NCBI GenBank assembly: GCA_949935685.1
Contig: CATLGN010000014.1
Coordinates: 1-14,885, forward strand
Origin: an uncultured Lachnospiraceae bacterium
GTDB taxonomy: Bacteria > Bacillota > Clostridia > Lachnospirales > Lachnospiraceae
Length of the DNA: 14,885 nucleotides
Reading direction: 5' to 3'
Part shown: positions 7,760-14,885 of the stretch, in pieces
Numbering within the stretch: position 1 is the first letter of the stretch
How the letters are laid out: every line of letters begins with the position of its first letter
The notes under the pieces: generated by a model
What the model was told of the DNA's origin: nothing
Database searches by the model: none
The model's input: only the letters and a program-made list of their open reading frames with translations
Made by a program: the position numbers and the translations under genes

Positions 7760-7802
7760 ATTCAACATGCGGGATAAGGTTCGACAGGAGGTTTGGTATC
7801 TT

Positions 7803-8711
7803 ATGAACAGGGAAATGGAAAAATTAAAAGACCGGCAGTTTGTGATCGGGCAGGGGAAAATGCTGTTAGGCGGAATTGCAGGCGTTTTGCTCTATGCCAT
7901 CGGGATGAATCTGTTTATTGTACCGGTGGGATTATACAGCGGCGGCCTGATGGGATTTTGTCAGTTAATTCGTACGGTGCTGACGCGCTATCTGCATCTG
8001 TCGTTTGGCAGTGTGGATATATCCGGTGTGATTTACTATCTGCTGAATGTGCCGTTGTTTATTCTGGCGGTGAAAAAGATCGGCCGTATCTTCTTTTTGA
8101 AAACCGTTATCTGCGTTACGGCCATGACAACGTTTTTGTCGGCCATTCCGATTCCGGCGGCGCCGATTATGGGAGAGGATGTGCTGGCGTCCTGCCTGAT
8201 CGGGGGCATTATCTGCGGCGCGGGCATCGGCATTCCGCTTCGCATGGGATGTTCCGGCGGCGGGATGGATATTCTGGGACTGGCGCTGATTAAATGGAAA
8301 AAGGATTTCAGCATCGGAAAGATGAATCTTATGGTCAACGCAGCGCTGTATGGCATCTGCCTGTTTCTGTTTGATATTCCGACCGTGATCTATTCGCTGA
8401 TCTATGCGGCGGTCAATTCCACGGCGGTAGACAGACTGCATTCTCAGAATATCAATGTGGAAGTGAAAGTCGTCACAAATGAAAAAAGCGAACAGATGGA
8501 ACACGATATTATGAAGCAGTTGGGACGTGGACTGACGAAATGGGAGGCCAGAGGCGCTTATACCGAGGAGGGAAAAGAAGTGCTCTATATCCTGCTTTCG
8601 AAATATGAGCTCGCCCATCTGCGCTATATCATCCGGCAGCATGACCCGCATGCATTCATTGTAGTCAATGAAGGGGTTCATATCGGCGGAAACTTTTTAA
8701 AGAAATTATAA
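7803..8711 (+). CDS. yitT: YitT-family membrane protein with DUF2179 domain
   Basis: A 302-residue membrane protein. About five to six hydrophobic segments lie between residues 20 and 205 (for example 22-41, 73-91, 100-118, 129-146, 174-192), with the family motif LRMGCSGGGMDIL (147-158). A soluble C-terminal domain (about 215-302) ends in the typical NEGVHIGGNFLKK. This is the DUF161/YitT plus DUF2179 arrangement that is common and multicopy in Firmicutes. Its biochemical role is not established; DUF2179 resembles PII-like ferredoxin-like folds, which would suggest ligand sensing. The frame is open from an ATG at 7755, but AGGAGG at 7786-7791 sits 11 bases before the ATG at 7803 and the following residues match family N-termini. 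The gene ends at the hairpin shared with convergent pyrG. The symbol is a family name and not proof of orthology. Confidence 0.9.
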   Translation: MNREMEKLKDRQFVIGQGKMLLGGIAGVLLYAIGMNLFIVPVGLYSGGLMGFCQLIRTVLTRYLHLSFGSVDISGVIYYLLNVPLFILAVKKIGRIFFLKTVICVTAMTTFLSAIPIPAAPIMGEDVLASCLIGGIICGAGIGIPLRMGCSGGGMDILGLALIKWKKDFSIGKMNLMVNAALYGICLFLFDIPTVIYSLIYAAVNSTAVDRLHSQNINVEVKVVTNEKSEQMEHDIMKQLGRGLTKWEARGAYTEEGKEVLYILLSKYELAHLRYIIRQHDPHAFIVVNEGVHIGGNFLKKL

Positions 8712-8716
8712 AAAAT

Positions 8717-8751
8717 GGCAGGGAACATGCATATACTGCATATTCTCTGCC
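8717..8751. terminator. Terminator hairpin between convergent yitT-like gene and pyrG
   Basis: GGCAGGGAACATGCA (8717-8731) pairs with 8737-8751 around a 5-base loop, with one G-U and one C-A position. Read on the minus strand it is followed at once by ATTTTTTAT, a proper U-tract, so it is an intrinsic terminator for pyrG. On the plus strand the tail is only GTTCTGTT. Confidence 0.8.
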
Positions 8752-8757
8752 GTTCTG

Positions 8758-10368
8758 TTATCGTTCCTGTTTTTTGTGAATCGCCGCTTCGATAAAGCCG
8801 CGGAACAGCGGATGCGGACGATTGGGACGGGACTTCAGCTCCGGATGCGCTTGCGTAGCGATGAAGAACGGATGCTCCGGCAGTTCGCACATCTCCACGA
8901 TACGTCCGTCAGGGGAAAAGCCGGATAGTTTCATGCCGTTTTCCGTGAGGACGGCGCGGAAATCGTTATTGACCTCATAACGGTGCCGGTGCCGCTCATG
9001 TATCGTCTTTTCCTGATACAGGCTGTAGGCCTTTGACGTTTCGTCCAGTACGCAGGGGCAGGAACCAAGACGGAGGGTACCGCCTATATCTTCCACACCG
9101 TTCTGGTCCGGCATCAGAGCGATGACCGGATGGGTGGTGGAAGGATTCAGTTCCACGCTGTGCGCGTCGGCATAGCCGATGACATTCCGTGCAAATTCCA
9201 CAATCGCAAGCTGCATGCCAAGACAAAGGCCCAGGTAGGGAACATGATGTTCTCTGGCGTACGTAATGGCTTTGATTTTTCCCTCGATACCCCGGTCGCC
9301 GAAACCGCCGGGGACAAGAATGCCGTCCGCATCTTCGAGCAGAGACCGCACATTTTCGTCGGTAACGGTTTCGGAATCGATCCATTTCATATTGACGGTG
9401 GCGCGCTGGGCGATACCGCCGTGTTTCAGCGCCTCCACGACACTGATATAGGCGTCATGGAGCTGGATATATTTTCCAACGAGAGCAATCGTGACTTCCT
9501 GTGTGGGACAGCGGAGCGCTTCCACCATTTCCTCCCAGTCGCGCAGATCGGGTTCGGGGCAGGTAAGTCCCAGACATTCGCAGACAACCTGCGCGAGACG
9601 CTCTTTTTCCATGGCGAGCGGCGCTTCATATAAATATTCGACATCCAGATTTTGCAGAACGTGTTTATTGGGCACGTTACAGAACAGGGCGATCTTGTCT
9701 TTCAGTCCCTGATCGAGCGGATATTCGCTGCGGCAGACGATAATATCAGGCCAGATACCCATCCCCTGCAGTTCCTTGACGCTGGCCTGCGTGGGCTTGG
9801 TTTTCATCTCCTGCGAAGCGCGGAGATAGGGAATCAGGGTGACATGAATCAAAATGGCATTTCCCCTGCCGACTTCATGCTGGAACTGCCGGATTGATTC
9901 CAGAAATGGCTGACTTTCAATGTCGCCGACTGTACCGCCGACCTCTATGATGGCAATGCGTGTTTCCTCGTCTGTAAAATTGCGGTAAAAACGGCTTTTG
10001 ATTTCATTTGTAATGTGGGGAATAACCTGTACCGTACCGCCGCCGTAATCCCCACGGCGTTCTTTTTGCAGAACGGACCAGTATACCTTTCCGGTTGTCA
10101 CATTGGAATTTTTATCGAGACTTTCATCAATAAAACGTTCATAATGTCCCAGGTCGAGATCGGTTTCGGCGCCGTCGTCCGTGACGAACACTTCTCCGTG
10201 CTGAATCGGATTCATCGTTCCGGGATCGATGTTGATATAAGGGTCAAATTTCTGCATGGTTACTTTATAACCGCGGGCTTTTAACAGTCTTCCGAGTGAT
10301 GCGGCAGTGATGCCTTTTCCGAGGCCGGATACGACACCGCCCGTTACAAATACGTATTTTACTGGCAT
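8758..10368 (-). CDS. pyrG: CTP synthase
   Basis: CTP synthase converts UTP to CTP using ATP and glutamine, the last step of de novo pyrimidine nucleotide synthesis. The 536-residue protein has the normal family length. The N-terminal amidoligase domain starts [16 protein letters not shown] (P-loop residues 10-19) and carries [14 protein letters not shown] and [23 protein letters not shown]. The C-terminal class I glutamine amidotransferase domain has the nucleophile in GLCLGMQ (C382) and the H508/E510 partners in QAHPE. The frame continues upstream to 10404, but family proteins start at MPVKY, and AGGAGGG (10376-10382 on this strand) sits 7 bases before the ATG at 10368. The gene is monocistronic between the 8717-8751 terminator and its own promoter, and divergent from ftsH. 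All expected active-site residues are present. Confidence 0.98.
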   Translation of the reverse strand: MPVKYVFVTGGVVSGLGKGITAASLGRLLKARGYKVTMQKFDPYINIDPGTMNPIQHGEVFVTDDGAETDLDLGHYERFIDESLDKNSNVTTGKVYWSVLQKERRGDYGGGTVQVIPHITNEIKSRFYRNFTDEETRIAIIEVGGTVGDIESQPFLESIRQFQHEVGRGNAILIHVTLIPYLRASQEMKTKPTQASVKELQGMGIWPDIIVCRSEYPLDQGLKDKIALFCNVPNKHVLQNLDVEYLYEAPLAMEKERLAQVVCECLGLTCPEPDLRDWEEMVEALRCPTQEVTIALVGKYIQLHDAYISVVEALKHGGIAQRATVNMKWIDSETVTDENVRSLLEDADGILVPGGFGDRGIEGKIKAITYAREHHVPYLGLCLGMQLAIVEFARNVIGYADAHSVELNPSTTHPVIALMPDQNGVEDIGGTLRLGSCPCVLDETSKAYSLYQEKTIHERHRHRYEVNNDFRAVLTENGMKLSGFSPDGRIVEMCELPEHPFFIATQAHPELKSRPNRPHPLFRGFIEAAIHKKQER

Positions 10369-10394
10369 TGTGATTCCCTCCTGAAATATATCTG

Positions 10395-10403
10395 ATTGTA
10401 TCA
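10395..10403 (-). promoter_or_regulatory. Possible extended -10 promoter of pyrG
   Basis: On the minus strand TGATACAAT gives an extended -10 (TG-n-TACAAT), 26 bases before the pyrG ATG. No good -35 box is seen 16-18 bases upstream, where the DNA is T- and C-rich. Transcription from here would leave a leader of about 20 bases. Confidence 0.45.
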
Positions 10404-10488
10404 TGCGGGGGAAGAAAAAACTACTGTTTTACGGGAAAAAAATCGGGAATTTTCACTCTTTTTTAATGCAATTTTCATGGAATGGAAC

Positions 10489-10517
10489 TTGATTTATGAA
10501 AGCGCTGTCTCTATAAT
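10489..10517 (+). promoter_or_regulatory. Predicted sigma-A type promoter of ftsH
   Basis: TTGATT (10489-10494) and a perfect TATAAT (10512-10517) are separated by 17 bases. Transcription should start near 10524, leaving a leader of about 37 bases before the ftsH ATG. No CIRCE-like or other clear operator was seen. Confidence 0.8.
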
Positions 10518-10549
10518 AGAAATGATAGTCTTCCACGGAGAGGGAGGAC

Positions 10550-10555
10550 AGGAGG
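10550..10555 (+). promoter_or_regulatory. Ribosome binding site fixing the ftsH start
   Basis: AGGAGG lies 5 bases before the ATG at 10561. The open frame continues upstream to 10396, but that extension includes the promoter region, so this site decides the start. Confidence 0.85.
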
Positions 10556-10560
10556 TAAAC

Positions 10561-13032
10561 ATGGACAACGGAAATCTGAATGAGTACGGAAACGGAGGCG
10601 GCGGGAACGGCGGCCGGGGCGGCAATGGGAACAATAACCGCAACGGCGGCTCGGGCGATCAGAATCCGAAACGGCAGAATCTTTTACTTTTGCTCGTTGC
10701 GGCGCTGGTAACGCTGCTCTGTATGAGTTATTTTATGAAGGTGATGAACAGCGCGACGCATCAGGAAATCCCCTACAATCAATTTATTGAAATGGTAGAG
10801 GACGGAAAGGTGGAAAGCGTGGAGATCGGTGCGGATCAGATCACGATCAAACCGGTGGATGAGAAGAAAAAGGAGGAAGGGTTATTATATCAGGGACCGC
10901 CCGTTACGTATTATACGGGGAAAATTGAGGACGACGACACACTGACACAGCGTCTTCTGGAATATAATGTGGAAGTGGCGGGAGACATTCCTGACAATTC
11001 CAGTCTGTTGCTTTCCATCCTTCTGACATATGTGCTGCCGGTTGCACTGTGCTGGCTGCTGCTGAGCTTTTTGTTCCGCAAGATGTCGGGCAGCGGCGGC
11101 CCCATGGGTGTGGGGAAGAGCAACGCCAAAGTATATGTACAGCGTGAGACGGGGATTACATTTCGGGATGTGGCCGGTGAGGATGAAGCAAAGGAGTCGC
11201 TGCAGGAGGTTGTGGATTTTCTGCACAATCCGGGCCGATATGTAAAGATCGGCGCCAAACTGCCGAAAGGCGCGCTTTTGGTAGGACCGCCCGGCACGGG
11301 CAAGACGCTTTTGGCGAAAGCGGTTGCGGGGGAAGCGCATGTGCCCTTTTTCTCGCTGACCGGTTCGGACTTTATTGAATTGTATGTCGGCGTGGGCGCA
11401 TCCCGTGTGCGTGACTTATTCAAAGAAGCAAATAAAAATGCGCCCTGCATTATTTTTATTGACGAGATTGACGCCATCGGACGCAGCCGGGACTCGAAAT
11501 ACGGCGGCGGAAATGAGGAGCGGGAGCAGACGCTGAACCAGCTTCTCTCGGAGATGGACGGATTTGACACTTCGAAAGGGATTCTGATTCTGGGCGCCAC
11601 CAACCGGCCGGAGATACTGGATAAAGCGCTGCTGCGGCCGGGCCGCTTCGACAGGCGGATTATTGTGGACAAACCGGATCTGAAAGGCCGTGTGGAAATT
11701 CTGAAAGTCCACGCGAAGGACGTGCTGATGGATGACAGCGTTGATCTGGACGCCATAGCGCTTGCGACGAGCGGAGCGGTCGGCTCCGATCTGGCGAATA
11801 TGATCAATGAGGCGGCCATCAATGCCGTAAAGGAAGGCCGGGAATACGTATGCCAGAAAGATCTGTTTAACGCGGTGGAGATCGTCCTCGTCGGAAAAGA
11901 GAAAAAAGACCGCATTATGAGCAAAGAGGAGCGTAAGATTGTCTCCTATCACGAGGTGGGGCATGCGCTGATCAGCGCGCTGCAGAAAAACTCCGAGCCG
12001 GTGCAGAAGATTACCATCGTGCCCCGTACGATGGGAGCGCTTGGCTACGTGATGCATGTGCCGGAGGAAGAGAAATATCTGAATACGCAGGCGGAGCTGC
12101 ATGATATGCTGGTGGGCCTGCTGGGCGGCCGGGCCGCGGAGGAAATTGTGTTTGACACGGTGACAACCGGGGCGGCCAATGACATCGAAAAGGCGACCAA
12201 CATTGCCAGAAGCATGGTGACACAGTATGGTATGAGCAAGAAGTTCGGCCTGATGGGACTGGAATCGGTGGAGAGCCGTTATCTGGACGGGCGTACGGTT
12301 ATGAACTGTGCCGATGCCACGGCTTCCGCCGTCGATGAAGAAGTGATGAAGATTCTGAAGGACGGCTATAAGGAGGCGAAACGTCTGCTGAAGGATAACC
12401 GGAAAGTGATGGATAAGCTGGCCGAATTCCTGATACAGAAAGAGACGATAACCGGTAAGGAATTTATGAAAATTTTCCGGGAAATCAAAGGGATCCCGGA
12501 GCCGGAGGAAGAAGAAAAAGAACAGAAAAAGCCGGAGAAAAAAGCGGATCAGAAACCGCAGATTCGACCGTTTTCGATACCGGATTATCATCAGGCAGGA
12601 AATAGCGGACCGGGACAGGGGGAATCCGGCGTTCCGGCGCCGGGGAATTCTCTGCCGGGTGCACCGGGACCGGGTTATTCCGCACCGGGGAATCCTTCCG
12701 CAGGAGGACCGGGTTATCCCGCGCCGGGCAATCCTTCCGCAGGCAGTCCGGGGCCGGGCTATCCCGCACCGGGGTATCCGATACCGGGGAATCCGGCGGG
12801 CAGACCGCCGCAGCATCCCGGCCAGCCTCCGGAACGCCGCCGCATTATTGTGCAGGATGTGCCCAATCCGCCCGACGGCTGGTATCCGCGCAAGGGAATG
12901 CCGCCGGCAGACAACCGGCAGCAGCGGAGAAATGACGGATTGCCGGACAATACGCCGCAAAAGGACCCTTCCGGCCCGCCTGACAGCGGGCGATACAGCG
13001 GCTGCCCGAAATTACCGGATGAAAAAGAGTAA
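10561..13032 (+). CDS. ftsH: ATP-dependent zinc metalloprotease FtsH with long Gly/Pro-rich tail
   Basis: FtsH is a membrane-anchored hexameric AAA+ protease that degrades misfolded membrane proteins and short-lived regulators. This 823-residue copy has, in order: a Gly/Asn-rich cytoplasmic leader (1-38), TM1 (about 40-62), an extracytoplasmic domain, TM2 (about 148-172), the AAA domain with Walker A GPPGTGKT (K248), pore-loop YVGVG (275-279, Tyr where E. coli has Phe), Walker B IIFIDE (D301, E302) and second-region-of-homology arginines R359/R362, and the M41 protease domain with HEVGH (H464, E465, H468) and likely third ligand D541. The core ends near residue 645. A charged linker (648-664) and about 150 residues rich in Gly, Pro, Asn and Tyr follow. 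Most FtsH proteins are about 600-700 residues, so the tail is unusual. It has its own promoter and may be cotranscribed with uvrC. Confidence 0.97.
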   Translation: MDNGNLNEYGNGGGGNGGRGGNGNNNRNGGSGDQNPKRQNLLLLLVAALVTLLCMSYFMKVMNSATHQEIPYNQFIEMVEDGKVESVEIGADQITIKPVDEKKKEEGLLYQGPPVTYYTGKIEDDDTLTQRLLEYNVEVAGDIPDNSSLLLSILLTYVLPVALCWLLLSFLFRKMSGSGGPMGVGKSNAKVYVQRETGITFRDVAGEDEAKESLQEVVDFLHNPGRYVKIGAKLPKGALLVGPPGTGKTLLAKAVAGEAHVPFFSLTGSDFIELYVGVGASRVRDLFKEANKNAPCIIFIDEIDAIGRSRDSKYGGGNEEREQTLNQLLSEMDGFDTSKGILILGATNRPEILDKALLRPGRFDRRIIVDKPDLKGRVEILKVHAKDVLMDDSVDLDAIALATSGAVGSDLANMINEAAINAVKEGREYVCQKDLFNAVEIVLVGKEKKDRIMSKEERKIVSYHEVGHALISALQKNSEPVQKITIVPRTMGALGYVMHVPEEEKYLNTQAELHDMLVGLLGGRAAEEIVFDTVTTGAANDIEKATNIARSMVTQYGMSKKFGLMGLESVESRYLDGRTVMNCADATASAVDEEVMKILKDGYKEAKRLLKDNRKVMDKLAEFLIQKETITGKEFMKIFREIKGIPEPEEEEKEQKKPEKKADQKPQIRPFSIPDYHQAGNSGPGQGESGVPAPGNSLPGAPGPGYSAPGNPSAGGPGYPAPGNPSAGSPGPGYPAPGYPIPGNPAGRPPQHPGQPPERRRIIVQDVPNPPDGWYPRKGMPPADNRQQRRNDGLPDNTPQKDPSGPPDSGRYSGCPKLPDEKE
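12670..12743 (+). repeat. 39-base tandem repeat coding for [11 protein letters not shown] units in the FtsH tail
   Basis: Two 35-base copies (12670-12704 and 12709-12743) differ at only a few bases and are spaced 39 bases apart, which is 13 codons, so the repeat stays in frame. Looser CCGGG/GGNCCG relatives continue to about 12800. It encodes [12 protein letters not shown] units. Confidence 0.8.
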
Positions 13033-13042
13033 GGAAAATCAG

Positions 13043-13083
13043 GAAAGGACACTTGCCGGCCGTAATACCGCGAGTGTCCTTTC
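13043..13083 (+). terminator. Perfect 11-bp hairpin between ftsH and uvrC, terminator or attenuator-like
   Basis: GAAAGGACACT (13043-13053) pairs perfectly with 13073-13083 around a 19-base loop, starting 10 bases after the ftsH stop and ending 18 bases before uvrC. The base after the stem is not a U-tract (TGAACGG), so it is a poor intrinsic terminator. It may stabilise the ftsH mRNA end or only partly block read-through. Confidence 0.55.
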
Positions 13084-13101
13084 TGAACGGAAACCATGCC
13101 T

Positions 13102-14885
13102 ATGTTTGTAATCGAAGAAGAATTAAAAAAACTTCCCCGACAGCCGGGGGTCTATATTATGCATGATGTCAGAGATACCATTCTCTATGTGGGAAAAGCG
13201 GTCAACCTTCACAATCGGGTCCGTTCGTATTTCAGGCCCAACATCGGGAGAGGGCCGCAGATCGATAAGATGGTCAGTCTGATCGATCATTTTGAATATA
13301 TTGTGACCGATTCGGAGCTGGAAGCGCTTGTGCTGGAAAATAATCTGATCAAAGAGCACAGTCCCAAATATAATACACTGCTGAAAGATGACAAGACATA
13401 TCCTTATATTAAAGTAACGCTTGGGGAAGAATACCCGAGGGTGCTGTTTTCGCGCGAAATGAAAAAAGACAAATCACGGTATTTCGGACCGTATACGAGC
13501 GCCGCTGCGGTAAAAGATTCCATTGAATTAATTAATAAGCTGTATCGGCTCCGGACGTGCCATAAAAAATTTCCCAGAGATATGGGAACGGACCGGCCAT
13601 GCCTGAACTATCATATCGGACGCTGTATGGCGCCCTGTCAGGGAAATATTACAAAAGAAGCCTACGAAGAACAGATTGGCCGTGCGCTCGATTTTTTGAA
13701 CGGAAATTATGCGCCCGTTTTAAAGGAACTGGAAACAAAAATGACGGAAGCGGCGGAACATATGGAATTTGAGGAGGCCATTTCTTATCGGGAGCTGTTG
13801 CAGAGCGTACGGGCGATTGCACAAAAGCAGAAAATCACGGACAGTGAAGGAGAGGATCGGGATATTATCGCGTTGGCAAAGGACGGCAGGGATGCGGTGG
13901 TGCAGGTGTTTTTTGTCCGGGGCGGCAGACTGATCGGGCGGGAACACTTCTATATGACACATGTGGAGGATGATACGAAAGCGGGAATTTTGCAGAGCTT
14001 TGTCAAGCAGTTTTACTCCGGCACACCTTTTATTCCCCGCGAGCTGATGCTGCAGGAGGAAATCGCGGAGCGGCAGATTATCGAAACCTGGCTGTCCGGC
14101 AGAAAAGGAAGTCGGGTGCATTTAAAAGTACCGAAGATTGGCGCCAAAGAGAAGCTGGTGGAACTGGCAGCACAGAACGCCGCGCTTGTGCTCAGCCAGG
14201 ACAGAGAGCGGATTCGGCGGGAGGAAGGCCGCACGATCGGTGCGGCGAAAGAGATCGCCTCCCTGCTCGGGCTTACCGGTATCAATCGCATGGAAGCGTT
14301 TGACATTTCCAATATCAGCGGGTTTGAGAACGTGGGCTCGATGGTTGTTTTCGAGAAGGGGAAAGCCAGGCGCAGCGATTATCGCAAGTTTAAGATTCGC
14401 TCGGTCAGCGGCCCGGACGATTATGCCTGTATGAGAGAGGTTTTGGAGCGGCGCTTTCTGCATGGCATGGAAGAAAAAGCGGAGCGGCTGGAAAAAGAGC
14501 TGGATGAAGAACTGGGGAGCTTTACCAAATTTCCCGATCTGCTTCTGATGGACGGCGGGCGGGGGCAGGTAAACATCGCGCTGCAGGTGCTGGAAGATCT
14601 CCGGCTTGCGATACCGGTCTGCGGCATGGTAAAGGATGACAACCACCGGACGAGAGGCCTTTACTATAATAACAAAGAAATTCCCATCGACCATCATTCG
14701 GAGGGCTTTAAACTGATTACGCGGATTCAGGATGAGGCGCACCGCTTTGCGATCGAATATCATCGCTCTCTGCGGAGTAAAAGTCAGGTAAAGAGTGTGC
14801 TGGACGATATACCCGGCGTGGGACCGGCAAGGCGAAAAGCGCTGATGCGGCATTTCGGCTCGCTGGAAGAGATTCGCAGTGCCAG
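13102..14885 (+). CDS. uvrC: Excinuclease ABC subunit C, 3'-truncated by the window edge
   Basis: UvrC makes both incisions in nucleotide excision repair after UvrA/UvrB damage recognition. The frame stays open from 13102 to the last base, giving 594 codons; the family is about 600-620, so only some 20 residues are missing. Domains: GIY-YIG nuclease at the N-terminus (GVY 16-18, YVG 29-31), a four-cysteine cluster (C153, C167, C175, C179) matching the region that binds an iron-sulfur cluster in E. coli UvrC, a UVR motif (about 206-240) for UvrB contact, the RNase H-like endonuclease with DISN (D401) and MDGGRGQVN (D484), and a helix-hairpin-helix starting IPGVGPARR (570). An in-frame stop at 13084 limits the start to ATG 13096 or 13102. 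GGA at 13089-13091 gives better spacing to 13102, and [12 protein letters not shown] fits family N-termini. It lacks a strong RBS, unlike the other genes here. Confidence 0.96.
   Translation, partial: MFVIEEELKKLPRQPGVYIMHDVRDTILYVGKAVNLHNRVRSYFRPNIGRGPQIDKMVSLIDHFEYIVTDSELEALVLENNLIKEHSPKYNTLLKDDKTYPYIKVTLGEEYPRVLFSREMKKDKSRYFGPYTSAAAVKDSIELINKLYRLRTCHKKFPRDMGTDRPCLNYHIGRCMAPCQGNITKEAYEEQIGRALDFLNGNYAPVLKELETKMTEAAEHMEFEEAISYRELLQSVRAIAQKQKITDSEGEDRDIIALAKDGRDAVVQVFFVRGGRLIGREHFYMTHVEDDTKAGILQSFVKQFYSGTPFIPRELMLQEEIAERQIIETWLSGRKGSRVHLKVPKIGAKEKLVELAAQNAALVLSQDRERIRREEGRTIGAAKEIASLLGLTGINRMEAFDISNISGFENVGSMVVFEKGKARRSDYRKFKIRSVSGPDDYACMREVLERRFLHGMEEKAERLEKELDEELGSFTKFPDLLLMDGGRGQVNIALQVLEDLRLAIPVCGMVKDDNHRTRGLYYNNKEIPIDHHSEGFKLITRIQDEAHRFAIEYHRSLRSKSQVKSVLDDIPGVGPARRKALMRHFGSLEEIRSA

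Noticed and set aside
10369..10560. Riboswitch or T-box upstream of pyrG or ftsH
   Set aside because: Predicted leaders are about 20-40 bases and no conserved structured motif is visible.
12670..12800. Repeats as a possible CRISPR array
   Set aside because: Only two good copies, spacers of 4 bases, and the period is a whole number of codons inside an intact gene.
11416..12960. 514-residue open frame on the minus strand opposite ftsH (also 10911-11924 minus)
   Set aside because: Compositionally odd, no recognisable domain, no RBS, and fully opposite a clear FtsH; an antisense shadow.
12659..13111. Plus-strand 150-residue frame overlapping the FtsH tail and uvrC start
   Set aside because: Arg-rich out-of-frame translation of the Pro/Gly repeat; no RBS.
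1..14885. Mobile element, prophage or integrative island around the STAND gene
   Set aside because: No integrase, transposase, att-like repeats, tRNA or clear shift in base composition was seen on either side.

Overview
The window reads as ordinary chromosome from a low-to-mid GC member of the Bacillota, most likely a Lachnospiraceae-like Clostridium relative. The reasons are a YtaF-type sporulation membrane protein, a YitT/DUF2179 membrane protein, an FprA-type flavodiiron protein of anaerobes, strong AGGAGG ribosome binding sites on most genes, and SDR proteins of a type I recall from gut Clostridia. This placement is inference from protein character, not from a marker gene. No rRNA, tRNA, CRISPR array, insertion sequence, integrase or phage gene was seen.

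Layout. (1) Positions 2-5845, all on the plus strand: a 5'-truncated type I glutamine synthetase (glnA); a 940-residue protein joining a calcineurin-like metallophosphoesterase, a STAND-type P-loop NTPase and a helical/TPR-like C-terminus; an extended SDR/epimerase whose ATG overlaps the previous stop (ATGA); and a classical SDR. Gaps are 32, -4 and 47 bases with no terminator visible, so they may be one transcript. (2) 5858-7085: fprA with its own promoter (TTGCCA-17-TAGAAT), ending in a hairpin shared with the convergent ytaF-like gene. (3) 7156-8711: ytaF-like (minus) and yitT-like (plus), divergent around a short region with a perfect inverted repeat. (4) 8717-10368: a hairpin terminator and pyrG (CTP synthase, minus). 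(5) 10489-14885: a consensus-like promoter, ftsH with an unusual Gly/Pro/Tyr-rich tail, a hairpin with no U-tract, then uvrC, which runs off the right edge.

The most notable item is the metallophosphoesterase-STAND-TPR protein at 1150-3972. Effector domain + STAND NTPase + repeat sensor is the plan of bacterial NLR-like conflict and antiphage proteins, with the phosphoesterase as likely effector. Here it sits among housekeeping and metabolic genes rather than in a recognisable defence island. A defence role is inferred from domain order only. The second oddity is the roughly 150-residue low-complexity extension of FtsH, which contains a 39-base tandem repeat. Several starts given here are later than the longest open frame because a good ribosome binding site and family alignment favour the internal ATG (fprA, ytaF-like, yitT-like, pyrG, ftsH).
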